A stretch of 9,615 nt of DNA. It comes from Lysobacterales bacterium (GTDB lineage Bacteria > Pseudomonadota > Gammaproteobacteria > Xanthomonadales > Marinicellaceae). Position numbers and translations under genes: made by a program. Below are positions 1 to 6,790 of this stretch, piece by piece. The notes below the pieces were generated by a model. That model was not told the origin of the DNA. It worked only from the letters and a program-made list of their open reading frames with translations, and made no database searches. Location: assembly GCA_026990095.1 (NCBI GenBank), contig JALSIL010000533.1, positions 1 through 9,615 of the forward strand, read 5' to 3'. The number at the start of each line of letters is the position of its first letter. Position 1 is the first letter of the stretch.

Positions 1-121
1 AACAGGCTTGTACAAACTTCTTCGACAACCTCGATGAGCATCATGCTCCTTTGCGTGCATTGTTGAATGAAAAGTTTCAGATTATTGAGGGCAAAGCCGG
101 GTATTCTTGATCGTGGATAGT
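1..121 (+). mobile_element. Right end of an IS630-like insertion sequence
   Basis: The window starts inside this element. Its transposase tail stops at 108-110. A toxin-like reading frame resumes by about 121, immediately after an in-frame TAG at 118-120, so the element boundary should lie at roughly 111-125. This stretch contains TA dinucleotides (117-123), and IS630/Tc1-type elements insert at TA. The left end and left inverted repeat are outside the window, so the terminal repeat cannot be verified and the exact junction is an inference. Confidence 0.5.
3..110 (+). CDS. IS630-family transposase, C-terminal end (runs off left edge)
   Basis: The frame beginning at base 3 gives 35 residues ending in TGA at 108-110. 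It contains FFDNLDEHHAPLRALL followed by NEKFQII. That pattern, with FF..LD....LR.LL..NF near the C-terminus, is how many IS630-family DDE transposases end, shortly after the last acidic catalytic residue and close to the right terminal repeat. The catalytic DDE residues lie upstream of the window, so it is unknown whether the gene is intact. The protein would catalyse cut-and-paste transposition at TA sites. The call rests on recall of the family tail over only 35 residues. Stop position and location next to a broken gene fit it well. Confidence 0.6.
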   Translation, partial: QACTNFFDNLDEHHAPLRALLNEKFQIIEGKAGYS

Positions 122-291
122 ATACTTTCACCGTTATCGAATTTCCGACACCATCAAGCGGTATTGCAAGTCCAGTTTTTCGAAATAATCCTGGGTTCGT
201 AGGCGGTGGTCGAACGGCAGGCGGTTCTCGGAAATTTGTGATCCCCAATCAATCCGTTCCGCCAAATGCTATTGTGAGGATAATCAAGTGA
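121..291 (+). pseudogene. C-terminal remnant of a polymorphic (Rhs/contact-dependent type) toxin
   Basis: This frame is open from 121 to the TGA at 289-291 and gives 56 residues. There is a TAG at 118-120 and no start codon with a ribosome site, so it is only the tail of a gene. It is rich in Gly, Pro, Asn and Ser and contains NNPGFVGGGRTAGG, then KFVIPNQSVPPNAIV, ending RIIK. Short Gly/Pro-rich tails of this kind, ending in a hydrophobic strand, are common in secreted polymorphic toxin domains. The strongest support is what follows: its stop overlaps by GTGA the start of an Imm27-like immunity gene, the standard toxin-then-immunity order. An IS630-like element appears to have removed the upstream part. 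The toxin family and activity cannot be named from this fragment. Confidence 0.5.
276..290 (+). promoter_or_regulatory. Ribosome binding site and GTG start of the immunity remnant
   Basis: GAGGA at 276-280 sits seven bases before GTG at 288-290. This is good Shine-Dalgarno spacing, and it lies within the toxin tail frame. The GTG overlaps the toxin stop TGA (289-291), the signature of translational coupling between a toxin and its immunity gene. The start signals have survived although the gene behind them is broken. Confidence 0.6.
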
Positions 292-429
292 GTAAATTGA
301 GTCCTCAAGAAACTAAATTGATCGGTAAGTGGGGCATTTCGATGGAAAAGAAATTCGTGCAGATAAGGTATGCGAGCGAAAGAAATAGCTAGCAAAAATG
401 TTCTGGGTGAAGTAGCCACTTCAGTTTGG
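288..429 (+). pseudogene. Imm27-like immunity protein, frameshifted and truncated
   Basis: From GTG 288 the product begins VSKLSPQETKLIGKW. At about 336-340 the frame changes, and from 338 it reads FDGKEIRADKVCER. Around 380-385 it changes again and reads ASKNVLGEVATS up to about 423, followed by VW. Joined, these pieces follow the N-terminal half of Imm27-type immunity proteins as I recall them: an L(S/T)P.E..L.GKW start, a DGK...D..CERI block, then an .L..VATS segment. The usual second half (a YWE block and a GG.PP block) is not found before the convergent methyltransferase gene. Two frame changes and a missing C-terminus mean it cannot make the normal protein. In an intact module it would have bound and neutralised the toxin encoded just upstream. 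Confidence 0.6.
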
Positions 430-463
430 TTGAGCAAAAGTACGAAACACAACCAAGCGAGTA

Positions 464-1345
464 TTATGGTTTCGTTGCAGATGCAATGAGTGTATCTGAG
501 TAATCTAGTTTGCCCAGTAAGTTTTCGTAGGCTGCATCAAGGTCTGTTGATCGAAGAAAATCCCACATGATATGGCCTCCAGGTTTTTCTTGGGTAAGCC
601 AATGGAGATGATTGGCAAGAGGGTAACGCTGTTGGCTTTTTACAACAATGTTTTGGAACCCCGCCTTTTCAAGAAAAAGTCTTAAACTGTCGCCGGTGTG
701 TAAAAGAAGATGTTCGCTCCAGAAGGTAAACGATTTAAACGCATCTAAATTTAAAAAGGAAATAAGAAAATCTTTCGCGTGAGGAACTTCGATGATAATT
801 TTAGCGCCTGGAGACATTATTTCTTTTAACGTTAACAATGTTTCAATTGGAGATGTTAAGTGTTCGAAAACATGGAAAAGTGTTACGATCTCAAAATCGT
901 TATACGGAATTTCGTTAATAGAGGGATAGACATCATATCCGGCTTCAAGTAATGATTTTCTGACTCCCTCTTGCGGTTCAATAGCGACTGTTTGACGTGC
1001 AATTGGTGATAATGCGTCTAAAATTCCGCCAGCGCCGGTGCCAACATCCAGCCATTTTTTGTTAGCGATAGCATATTTAAATTGTTTTACCCTTCTTTCC
1101 GTATCTTCAAGTCCGCTTGATGTTGCCGCTTTTCTGTCATGGGCAGCAAAATATTTAAAATCTTTTGTGGTCTCATAATGGGAAAGTTCCATGTGATTAG
1201 AACTTGAAAGAAAGATCACACCTGATTTTTGACATTTTAAAACGGACACATCTTTTCTGTCTCTTACGGTTGGGTAGAATTGAACGATCGACTGTTTATC
1301 GCTAATTCCTAAGTCACAAAGAATTTTAAAAATATCGTTGCTCAT
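464..1345 (-). CDS. SAM-dependent methyltransferase (Methyltransf_23 type)
   Basis: This is a 293-residue class I methyltransferase, probably cytosolic and acting on a sugar or other small metabolite. The SAM-binding glycine loop is WLDVGTGAGGILD (98-110), the acidic end of strand 2 is AIEP (121-124), and the post-motif FHVFEHL is at 157-163, followed by IIIEVPHA (183-190) and FWSEHLLLHT (208-217). An N-terminal extension of about 90 residues resembles the small metal-binding segment of C-methyltransferase-like proteins. However, the expected CxxCG knuckle reads CQKSG (38-42), so the second Cys is lost. No good Shine-Dalgarno sequence precedes the ATG. The gene is transcribed away from the nonulosonate cluster and ends facing the immunity remnant. 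A role in glycan methylation is inferred from the neighbourhood; the substrate is unknown. Confidence 0.85.
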   Translation of the reverse strand: MSNDIFKILCDLGISDKQSIVQFYPTVRDRKDVSVLKCQKSGVIFLSSSNHMELSHYETTKDFKYFAAHDRKAATSSGLEDTERRVKQFKYAIANKKWLDVGTGAGGILDALSPIARQTVAIEPQEGVRKSLLEAGYDVYPSINEIPYNDFEIVTLFHVFEHLTSPIETLLTLKEIMSPGAKIIIEVPHAKDFLISFLNLDAFKSFTFWSEHLLLHTGDSLRLFLEKAGFQNIVVKSQQRYPLANHLHWLTQEKPGGHIMWDFLRSTDLDAAYENLLGKLDYSDTLIASATKP

Positions 1346-1354
1346 GCAATCTAA

Positions 1355-1385
1355 ATATAATTTTTAATGTTTGGTTTTTAGTCAA
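1355..1385 (-). promoter_or_regulatory. Weak candidate promoter for the minus-strand methyltransferase
   Basis: On the minus strand, TTGACT (plus positions 1380-1385) is followed after 19 bases by TTATAT (1355-1360). The -35 box is good, but the spacing is longer than ideal. Transcription would begin only a few bases before the ATG at 1345, giving a nearly leaderless message. That would agree with the absence of a Shine-Dalgarno sequence. Confidence 0.2.
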
Positions 1386-1496
1386 TTCTGACATAGTGTT
1401 CTGCATAATAGTAAGTTGATTGCCAAATGTCTAGACTTTCCAAATCATCCGCTTATATCCGTGTAAAATATTGCTACTGAGTGGTTCTAATTTTTT

Positions 1497-1524
1497 TTGA
1501 GGACTTTAGAATAAATCGTAGTAT
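1497..1524 (+). promoter_or_regulatory. Candidate sigma70-type promoter of the nonulosonate operon
   Basis: TTGAGG at 1497-1502 and TAGTAT at 1519-1524 are separated by 16 bases. Each matches four of six consensus positions. The site is about 100 bases upstream of the preferred start at 1628. In such AT-rich DNA partial matches are expected by chance, so this is only a suggestion. Confidence 0.25.
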
Positions 1525-1627
1525 TTTAAGCAATATTCTGAAATATTTTGCAAAATAGGCTTGTTAGATTTCAATGCGCGGTCTTTCCAGTGGCTCTGAG
1601 TTTATTTCCGGAAATGGGGTGTATATT

Positions 1628-2317
1628 TTGAAGTATGTGGCATTAATACCTGCTAGGCATGGGTCAAAAGGAATTCCTGGTAAAAATATTAAAGAAATTT
1701 ATGGGAAACCTTTGATTGCCTGGAGCATTGAACAGGCTTTAGCTTGCGAAGAAATTCAAGAGGTTTATGTTTCGACAGATTCTTTGGCAATTAAAGATGT
1801 GGCAATTCAATATGGCGCAAAGGTTCCTTTCCTAAGGCCTGATGCAATAGCATGTGATACGGCATCCACAGAAAGTGTGGTATTGCACTTCATTGAATGG
1901 TGTGAAGAAAATTCTATTGCTCCTGAGAATATTGTTCTGATGCAATGTACCTCACCAATTCGGCACTCAGATTCTTTGAGTAAAGCGATAAGGCAGTTTG
2001 AGGAGGAAAAGGCTGATAGTTTGGTGACTGTTACCGAAACGCATAAGTTTTTGTGGAAAACCCCCGGAAATCCAACAGCGAGTTATGATATTTTTAATCG
2101 GCCGCGGCGGCAGGATATTAAGTCAGAAGATAGGCTGTTTTTTGAGAATGGATCATTTTATATTACAAAATTAGGTGTTTATAAAAATCATCAAAACAGA
2201 TTGGGAGGTAAAATATCTATGTTTGAAATGTTTCTTGAAGAGTCTTTTGAAATCGATGATCCGTTAGATATTTTAATCAATGAGTTAATGTTTTCAGAAA
2301 TGAAAAAAAATAAATGA
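1628..2317 (+). CDS. Acylneuraminate (nonulosonate) cytidylyltransferase, NeuA/LegF/PseF-like
   Basis: The enzyme should transfer CMP from CTP to a nonulosonic (sialic-acid-like) sugar, giving the CMP-sugar used by glycosyltransferases. The nucleotide-binding signature PARHGSKGIPGKN is at residues 8-20 counted from TTG 1628. VYVSTDS, a Gln/Thr-rich LMQCTSPIR strand and a C-terminal EIDDPLDI block (about 208-215, acidic metal-binding pattern) follow in the usual order. At 229 residues it has normal family length. I prefer TTG 1628 because family members begin within a few residues of this signature and GGGG at 1616-1619 lies 8 bases upstream. GTG 1619 and ATG 1574 are in-frame alternatives; ATG 1574 has no ribosome site and would add 18 unconserved residues. 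The stop overlaps the next start as ATGA, implying coupling to the synthase. The sugar (Neu5Ac, legionaminate, pseudaminate or another) cannot be decided. Confidence 0.85.
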   Translation: MKYVALIPARHGSKGIPGKNIKEIYGKPLIAWSIEQALACEEIQEVYVSTDSLAIKDVAIQYGAKVPFLRPDAIACDTASTESVVLHFIEWCEENSIAPENIVLMQCTSPIRHSDSLSKAIRQFEEEKADSLVTVTETHKFLWKTPGNPTASYDIFNRPRRQDIKSEDRLFFENGSFYITKLGVYKNHQNRLGGKISMFEMFLEESFEIDDPLDILINELMFSEMKKNK

Positions 2318-4566
2318 TTATTCAAAAAAATTTAAAGGGGAGCGTTGTTTCAATTTCAGCTTCAATTCAGGAGGCGCTGAAAAGAATCAATGAAAACAAA
2401 CATAAAATAGTTTATGCAGTCGACGATAAGAATCATTTAATGGGTAGTTTGACTGATGGAGATGTACGTAGGTGGATATTAACGGTGCCAGAAATTGATC
2501 TACAAGGCAGGATCAGTTCAATTATTAACCAGCCGTGTTTTTCGATGGCTATCGAATCTTCGTCTTCAAGTATTAATTCTGCATTTAATGAAAGAATAAA
2601 CTCAATACCACTTATTGATAAACAAGGCCATTTAGTGGCCATAGCTAGCCCCGAAACAGGTTTTTTTAACATTGATAATCGTCGGATTTCAAACGAAGAT
2701 CCGGTTTTCATTATCGCAGAAATCGGAAATAATCATCAAGGCGATGTTGTTCTTGCAAAAAAACTTGTTGACTTAGCTGTAGCAGCTGATGTTGACTGTG
2801 TGAAATTTCAGATGCGAAATATTTCCAATTTATATAGGAATGATGGTCTAGCAAATGACGTTTCAGCAGATCTTGGTACACAATATACATTGGATTTACT
2901 TTCTAAATATCAATTGACTGATCAAGAGCTCTTTGAGGTTTTTGATTATTGCAAAGAGAAAAAAACGATACCTTTGTGTACCCCATGGGACTTGGATAGT
3001 TTGGATAAGCTCGAAGGATACGGCATGTCAGCATATAAAGTAGCCTCAGCAGATTTTACTAACTATGAATTACTAGGAGCATTAGCTAAAACTGGGAAAC
3101 CTTTGATCTGTTCAACGGGAATGAGTAATGAGAATGAAATTTATGAAACAGTTGGATTTTTAAGAAGGAACAATGCTCAATTTGTGTTACTGCATTGCAA
3201 TTCAACTTATCCAACGCCATTTAAGGATGTCAGGCTAAATTATTTGAATAGGTTAAAAAAAATAACCGGATCAGTTATTGGTTATTCAGGGCATGAGAGA
3301 GGTTGGGCTGTCCCCGTGGCAGCAGTTGCGTTGGGCGCAAAAGTTATTGAGAAACACTTTACAATGGATAAAAATCTGGAGGGGAACGATCATAAGGTAA
3401 GCTTGTTGCCGGAAGAATTAAAATATATGGTCGTCCAGATCCGTCAGGTTGAGCAATCATTAGGGGATGAAGCGCCAAGAGAGGTTAGTCAGGGAGAGAT
3501 GATAAATCGTGAGGTTTTAGCCAAGAGCATGATGATAAATCAGGATCTTGCTGAGGGAGAAATTATTACTCGGGAGATGATTGAAATAAAAAGTCCAGGG
3601 CAAGGTTTACAACCGAATCGAATGGATGAATTGGTTGGTAAAAAGGCGACTAGAGATTTTCATTGTGGCGATTTGTTTTTTGAAACTGATATTAAAGGTG
3701 GGTTCAAAAAAAAATCCAGATACATATTTAACAGACCGTATGGTATTCCAGTTAGGTATCATGATTATAAGACATTAATACAAGGGATAGATCTGGATTT
3801 TGTTGAGTTTCACCTTTCCTTCAAGGATTTGAAAGTACATCTGGATGAATTCTTGACAGAAAATTTAACTATGGGGTTTGCAGTCCATGCGCCGGAGCTT
3901 TTTGCCGGCGATCATTTGATGGATTTGAGTGCCGAGGATAATAGTTACAGAAATCATTCCATTCAAGAGTTGGATAGGGTTATTAGGCATACGCGTGATT
4001 TAAAAAAATATTTTCCAAATACCGCAAACCCTGTCATTGTGGTGAATGTTGGTGGCTGGAATACTGATCGTTTTTTAGATTCTCACGAGAAACAAAAAAA
4101 ATACAATCGAGTGAAAGATGCATTCGAACAGGTTGATTTGACTGATATCAGGATTGCGATACAAACCATGCCTCCATTTCCGTGGCACTTCGGTGGTCAA
4201 AGTTACCATAATCTGTTTTTGGAGCCCAATGAAATAAAAAGGTTTTGTGAAACAACGGCGCTTGAGATTTGTTTGGATATTTCTCATACCATGATGGCGT
4301 GCAATTATTATGACTGGGATTTATACGATTTTGTCGAAAAAGTTGGTCCTTATGTTGCCCATTTACATATAGTCGATGCTAAGGGAAGTGATGGAGAAGG
4401 TGTTCAAGTGGGTGAAGGGGACGTGGATTTTAACAAGTTAGCTGAGGCCTTAAGAAAGTCGGTTCCGGGGGTGCAATTTATTCCAGAAGTATGGCAAGGC
4501 CATAAGAACCGTGGAGAGGGGTTTTGGAATGCTTTAGGATTCCTTGAAAGGCATTGCAGAATTTAA
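2314..4566 (+). CDS. CBS / NeuB synthase / SAF / TIM-barrel isomerase-like four-domain fusion
   Basis: This 750-residue protein carries four modules. Residues about 5-115 are a CBS pair, with GSLTDGDVRR at 44-53 typical of CBS domains in nucleotide-sugar enzymes. Residues about 129-375 are a NeuB-type synthase, which condenses phosphoenolpyruvate with a hexosamine to give a nonulosonic acid. It keeps AEIGNNHQG (Glu136), VKFQ (Lys164), YKVAS (Lys242), HCNSTYP (294-300), GYSGHE (His327) and IEKHFT (Glu346, His348), which match the family's catalytic and metal ligands. Residues about 395-460 are a SAF/antifreeze-like domain with SPGQGLQP. Residues about 466-750 are a xylose-isomerase/endonuclease IV-like TIM barrel with HAPE (His525), LDISH (Asp655, His658), HLH (683-685), GEGDVDF (700-706) and PEVWQGH (Glu725), so its metal site looks intact. 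Plain NeuB proteins are about 340-350 residues. CBS control by nucleotides and an isomerase role for the tail are inferences. Confidence 0.9.
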   Translation: MIIQKNLKGSVVSISASIQEALKRINENKHKIVYAVDDKNHLMGSLTDGDVRRWILTVPEIDLQGRISSIINQPCFSMAIESSSSSINSAFNERINSIPLIDKQGHLVAIASPETGFFNIDNRRISNEDPVFIIAEIGNNHQGDVVLAKKLVDLAVAADVDCVKFQMRNISNLYRNDGLANDVSADLGTQYTLDLLSKYQLTDQELFEVFDYCKEKKTIPLCTPWDLDSLDKLEGYGMSAYKVASADFTNYELLGALAKTGKPLICSTGMSNENEIYETVGFLRRNNAQFVLLHCNSTYPTPFKDVRLNYLNRLKKITGSVIGYSGHERGWAVPVAAVALGAKVIEKHFTMDKNLEGNDHKVSLLPEELKYMVVQIRQVEQSLGDEAPREVSQGEMINREVLAKSMMINQDLAEGEIITREMIEIKSPGQGLQPNRMDELVGKKATRDFHCGDLFFETDIKGGFKKKSRYIFNRPYGIPVRYHDYKTLIQGIDLDFVEFHLSFKDLKVHLDEFLTENLTMGFAVHAPELFAGDHLMDLSAEDNSYRNHSIQELDRVIRHTRDLKKYFPNTANPVIVVNVGGWNTDRFLDSHEKQKKYNRVKDAFEQVDLTDIRIAIQTMPPFPWHFGGQSYHNLFLEPNEIKRFCETTALEICLDISHTMMACNYYDWDLYDFVEKVGPYVAHLHIVDAKGSDGEGVQVGEGDVDFNKLAEALRKSVPGVQFIPEVWQGHKNRGEGFWNALGFLERHCRI
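3706..3714 (+). repeat. Nine-adenine tract at the SAF / TIM-barrel junction
   Basis: Three Lys codons AAA-AAA-AAA (residues 465-467) make an A9 run in the linker between the SAF domain and the C-terminal barrel. Gaining one A leads to TAA six codons later. Losing one A leads to TAA after about 23 codons. Slippage in either direction would therefore leave CBS-NeuB-SAF intact and remove the barrel. Similar A8-A9 runs occur in neighbouring genes, so the tract alone is not proof of function. Confidence 0.7.
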
Positions 4567-4646
4567 GCCTGTCACAGCGTATAAGTCAGCTAATTCTATT
4601 TTAGGAATATAAAATTTTAAAGAAAGTTACAAGCAATGAACAATTC

Positions 4647-5921
4647 ATGCGGTATTTTGGAAATTCTGCATGGATGTTTGCTGAGCAAATGATGAAACTG
4701 ATTTCTGCAGTTTTTGTTGGCGTTTATGTAGCAAGGTATTTAGGACCATTTGAATATGGTGTATTGACTTATTCTTTGGCCATCGTGGCAGCTTTCATGG
4801 CCGCATCTAAGTTAGGTATGGAGTCAATTCTGGTTAGGGAGATTGCAAAAAATCCTGTAAATGTTCGGGAATATATGGGGACGGCATTTTATTTAATTTT
4901 TTTTGCAACATTCGGATGTTTCTTAATCCTAAGTGCTTATGTTATTTTTTTTGAGAAATCCAGTCAATATCAGATATATATATGGGTTATATCAGCAGGC
5001 TATTTTTTCCAGATAGGGTATGTTGTCGATTATGCTTATCAAGGAAAAGTAAAAGCCAAGTATTCATCGATAGCAAAAGTATTGGCGTTAATACTGAGTT
5101 CAATACTAAAAATTTATCTGGTTTTTATCGGCGCTGATTTGTTTTTATTTGTTATTGCATATGTGGTTGATTTTTTTCTGATCAGTTTTTTTCTAGGATT
5201 GTCTTGGCTTATAAACGATAAAATATTTTTTCTTTCGGGATTTCAGCGGCGGCTTGTAAAGCCTTTATTAGAAAGCGCTTGGCCGTTAGTTTTATCTTCT
5301 GTGGCGGCTTTGCTGTATATGAGGACTGATCAAATCATGATAAATAAAATGCTGGGCTCATATGATCTGGGGTTATATTCAGCTGCAACCAGAATATACG
5401 AAGCATGGATTGTTATCCCTTTTATTATTAGTATTTCATTATTGCCGGCAATTGTCGCGCTGAAAAAAAACAAGCCTGAGATTTATAATTACAGTTTAGT
5501 TAAATTATTTATTCTGGTTTTTTGGCCAGGTGTAATTGTTGCTATTGTGTCATGGTGCTTTGGCTCCGAGATTATTAATATTGTATTTGGCAAAGCTTAT
5601 TCAGCAGCAGACGGGGTGTTTTTTATCATTATGTGGACAGCGCCTTTTGTAGCATTAGGCGGGATGACTACAAGGTATTTAACAGTAGAAAATATGGAAA
5701 AAAAAATTGCAAATAGAACGCTCCTATCTTTGGGTGTGAATATAGTACTTAATTTCTATCTCATTCCCTTATACGGAATTGAAGGTGCGGCAACGGCTAC
5801 ATTAATATCGACTTTGTTAGCAAATTATTTTATTGACTATATGGATAAAGATTTAAAAGAGTTGAGAGTTATAAAAAATAAAGCACTGTTGCTGGGTGCG
5901 GGGAGTTTTTTTAGTAAATAA
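4647..5921 (+). CDS. Wzx-like oligosaccharide flippase (polysaccharide biosynthesis protein)
   Basis: This 424-residue integral membrane protein has about twelve hydrophobic segments spread over residues 12 to 396. It shows the family landmarks ARYLGPFEYG (29-38) in the first loop and RTDQIMINKMLGSYDLGLYS (226-245) after the central helix. It belongs to the Wzx/MOP superfamily and should move lipid-linked glycan units across the inner membrane. The length is typical. The gene starts 80 bases after the synthase, without a clear Shine-Dalgarno sequence before ATG 4647. No in-frame ATG, GTG or TTG start lies between that ATG and the TAG at 4602. Its TAA stop shares one base with the next ATG. 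Its presence indicates a Wzx/Wzy-type assembly route, although no Wzy polymerase is seen in the window. The residues transported are unknown. Confidence 0.9.
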   Translation: MRYFGNSAWMFAEQMMKLISAVFVGVYVARYLGPFEYGVLTYSLAIVAAFMAASKLGMESILVREIAKNPVNVREYMGTAFYLIFFATFGCFLILSAYVIFFEKSSQYQIYIWVISAGYFFQIGYVVDYAYQGKVKAKYSSIAKVLALILSSILKIYLVFIGADLFLFVIAYVVDFFLISFFLGLSWLINDKIFFLSGFQRRLVKPLLESAWPLVLSSVAALLYMRTDQIMINKMLGSYDLGLYSAATRIYEAWIVIPFIISISLLPAIVALKKNKPEIYNYSLVKLFILVFWPGVIVAIVSWCFGSEIINIVFGKAYSAADGVFFIIMWTAPFVALGGMTTRYLTVENMEKKIANRTLLSLGVNIVLNFYLIPLYGIEGAATATLISTLLANYFIDYMDKDLKELRVIKNKALLLGAGSFFSK

Positions 5922-6790
5922 TGATCGAGATTACAAAAAAAATATCAAAAAATATATTACCTGAAAGTGGACTTATTTTTATAAGATATTTGTTTTCTTA
6001 TGTAGCCTATTTGAAATATGGGCCGTTATTACAAGAAAACAAATATTATAAAGGTGCATACTTTGGAAAGACTGCTTTTCTTTTAGGAAGTGGTCCTTCT
6101 ATAAAAAATCAGAACTTACAGTTGTTGAGAGACCAAAATATTATTTCCTTAAACAATGCTTTTGTTTTTGATGGCTATGAAGAATTTGTTACTGGAGAAG
6201 GGGGTAAATTTCATTTGATTGCTCCAATTCATCCGCCAATAAGTGAAATTGACTGGGTGTCTTGGTTATCAGAAATGGAGAAAAAAATCCCGGAAAATGT
6301 GATTTTAGTCTTTGGGTTAAATTTTAATAAAGTGAATGTACATTATCTGGTTTCTAAATATAAGTTGTTTAAAAAACATAAAATAATTTGGTATTTGGCA
6401 ACAAGACCCTTTTTTAAAAAAAAATTGGATCAAAAAATTTCAGATATTAATAAACCAATTTTTGCAGCAGAGGCAGCCAGTATTTATGGCATTATGGTTG
6501 CTGATTTTCTTGGATTCGATTCGTTGTATTTGTTAGGGATGGATCATGATTATTTTTTACATAGTCATTCATCGGAAATGAGAGCATATAAAGAAGCAGA
6601 GCATCAAAAACATGAGCAAAATCAGGATTTGGATGATGATTTTTATATACAGGAACTGTTTAGTCTTTATAAAATATCAATTAAATATAAATTTTTGAAA
6701 GAAAGCCTTAGAATTAATGTGCTTAATGCTTCTGCAGGAGGAGTGCTAAAAATTTTTGAAAGATGTTCCTATGAGAAATTATTTAAATAA
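5921..6790 (+). CDS. GSGPS-motif Rossmann protein, DUF115/MptE-like or GT42-sialyltransferase-like
   Basis: This 289-residue protein has an N-terminal region with a hydrophobic stretch (about 17-31), then a nucleotide-binding-like strand and loop AFLLGSGPSI (52-61), LNNA (77-80), and a second conserved block EAASIYGIMVADFLGFDSLY with LLGMDHDY (184-211). It ends in NASAGGVLKIFER (269-281). This order (GxGPS, NxA, a small-residue helix before L.G.D, and a Gly-Gly-x-hydrophobic-F.R end) is shared by DUF115/MptE-like proteins of surface glycan loci and recalls GT42 sialyltransferases. It overlaps the flippase stop by one base. Coming after CMP-sugar genes, it is a candidate glycosyltransferase, possibly for the nonulosonate, but that is inference. 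The gene is very AT-rich, with an A9 run near 6416-6424. A fold call is safer than a reaction call. Confidence 0.6.
   Translation: MIEITKKISKNILPESGLIFIRYLFSYVAYLKYGPLLQENKYYKGAYFGKTAFLLGSGPSIKNQNLQLLRDQNIISLNNAFVFDGYEEFVTGEGGKFHLIAPIHPPISEIDWVSWLSEMEKKIPENVILVFGLNFNKVNVHYLVSKYKLFKKHKIIWYLATRPFFKKKLDQKISDINKPIFAAEAASIYGIMVADFLGFDSLYLLGMDHDYFLHSHSSEMRAYKEAEHQKHEQNQDLDDDFYIQELFSLYKISIKYKFLKESLRINVLNASAGGVLKIFERCSYEKLFK

Larger units (their letters stand above)
1346..1627. other. AT-rich divergent intergenic region
   Basis: This spacer of about 280 bases separates the minus-strand methyltransferase from the plus-strand cluster and must hold the promoters for both. It is strongly AT-rich, with runs such as eight T at 1491-1498. 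I see no convincing coding frame, tRNA, riboswitch, strong terminator hairpin, or ops/JUMPstart element (GGCGGTAG) in it. Its last 54 bases (1574-1627) could be coding if the cytidylyltransferase used the upstream ATG. Confidence 0.6.

Noticed and set aside
408..423. Hairpin TGAAGT-AGCC-ACTTCA as a terminator for the minus-strand methyltransferase
   Set aside because: The six-base stem is weak, is not followed by a T run on either strand, and falls inside the Imm27-like remnant.
249..452. Minus-strand open frame of 67 codons opposite the immunity remnant
   Set aside because: It lies antisense to the toxin and immunity frames, shows no recognisable motif and has no clear ribosome site; the plus-strand reading explains this stretch better.
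1346..1627. ops/JUMPstart antitermination element before the polysaccharide operon
   Set aside because: No GGCGGTAG core is present in the spacer; the nearest similar string (202-209) lies in the toxin remnant and differs from the core.
4636..4692. Short open frame from ATG 4636 ahead of the flippase start
   Set aside because: It encodes only 18 residues, overlaps the flippase in another frame, has no clear ribosome site and resembles no known leader peptide.
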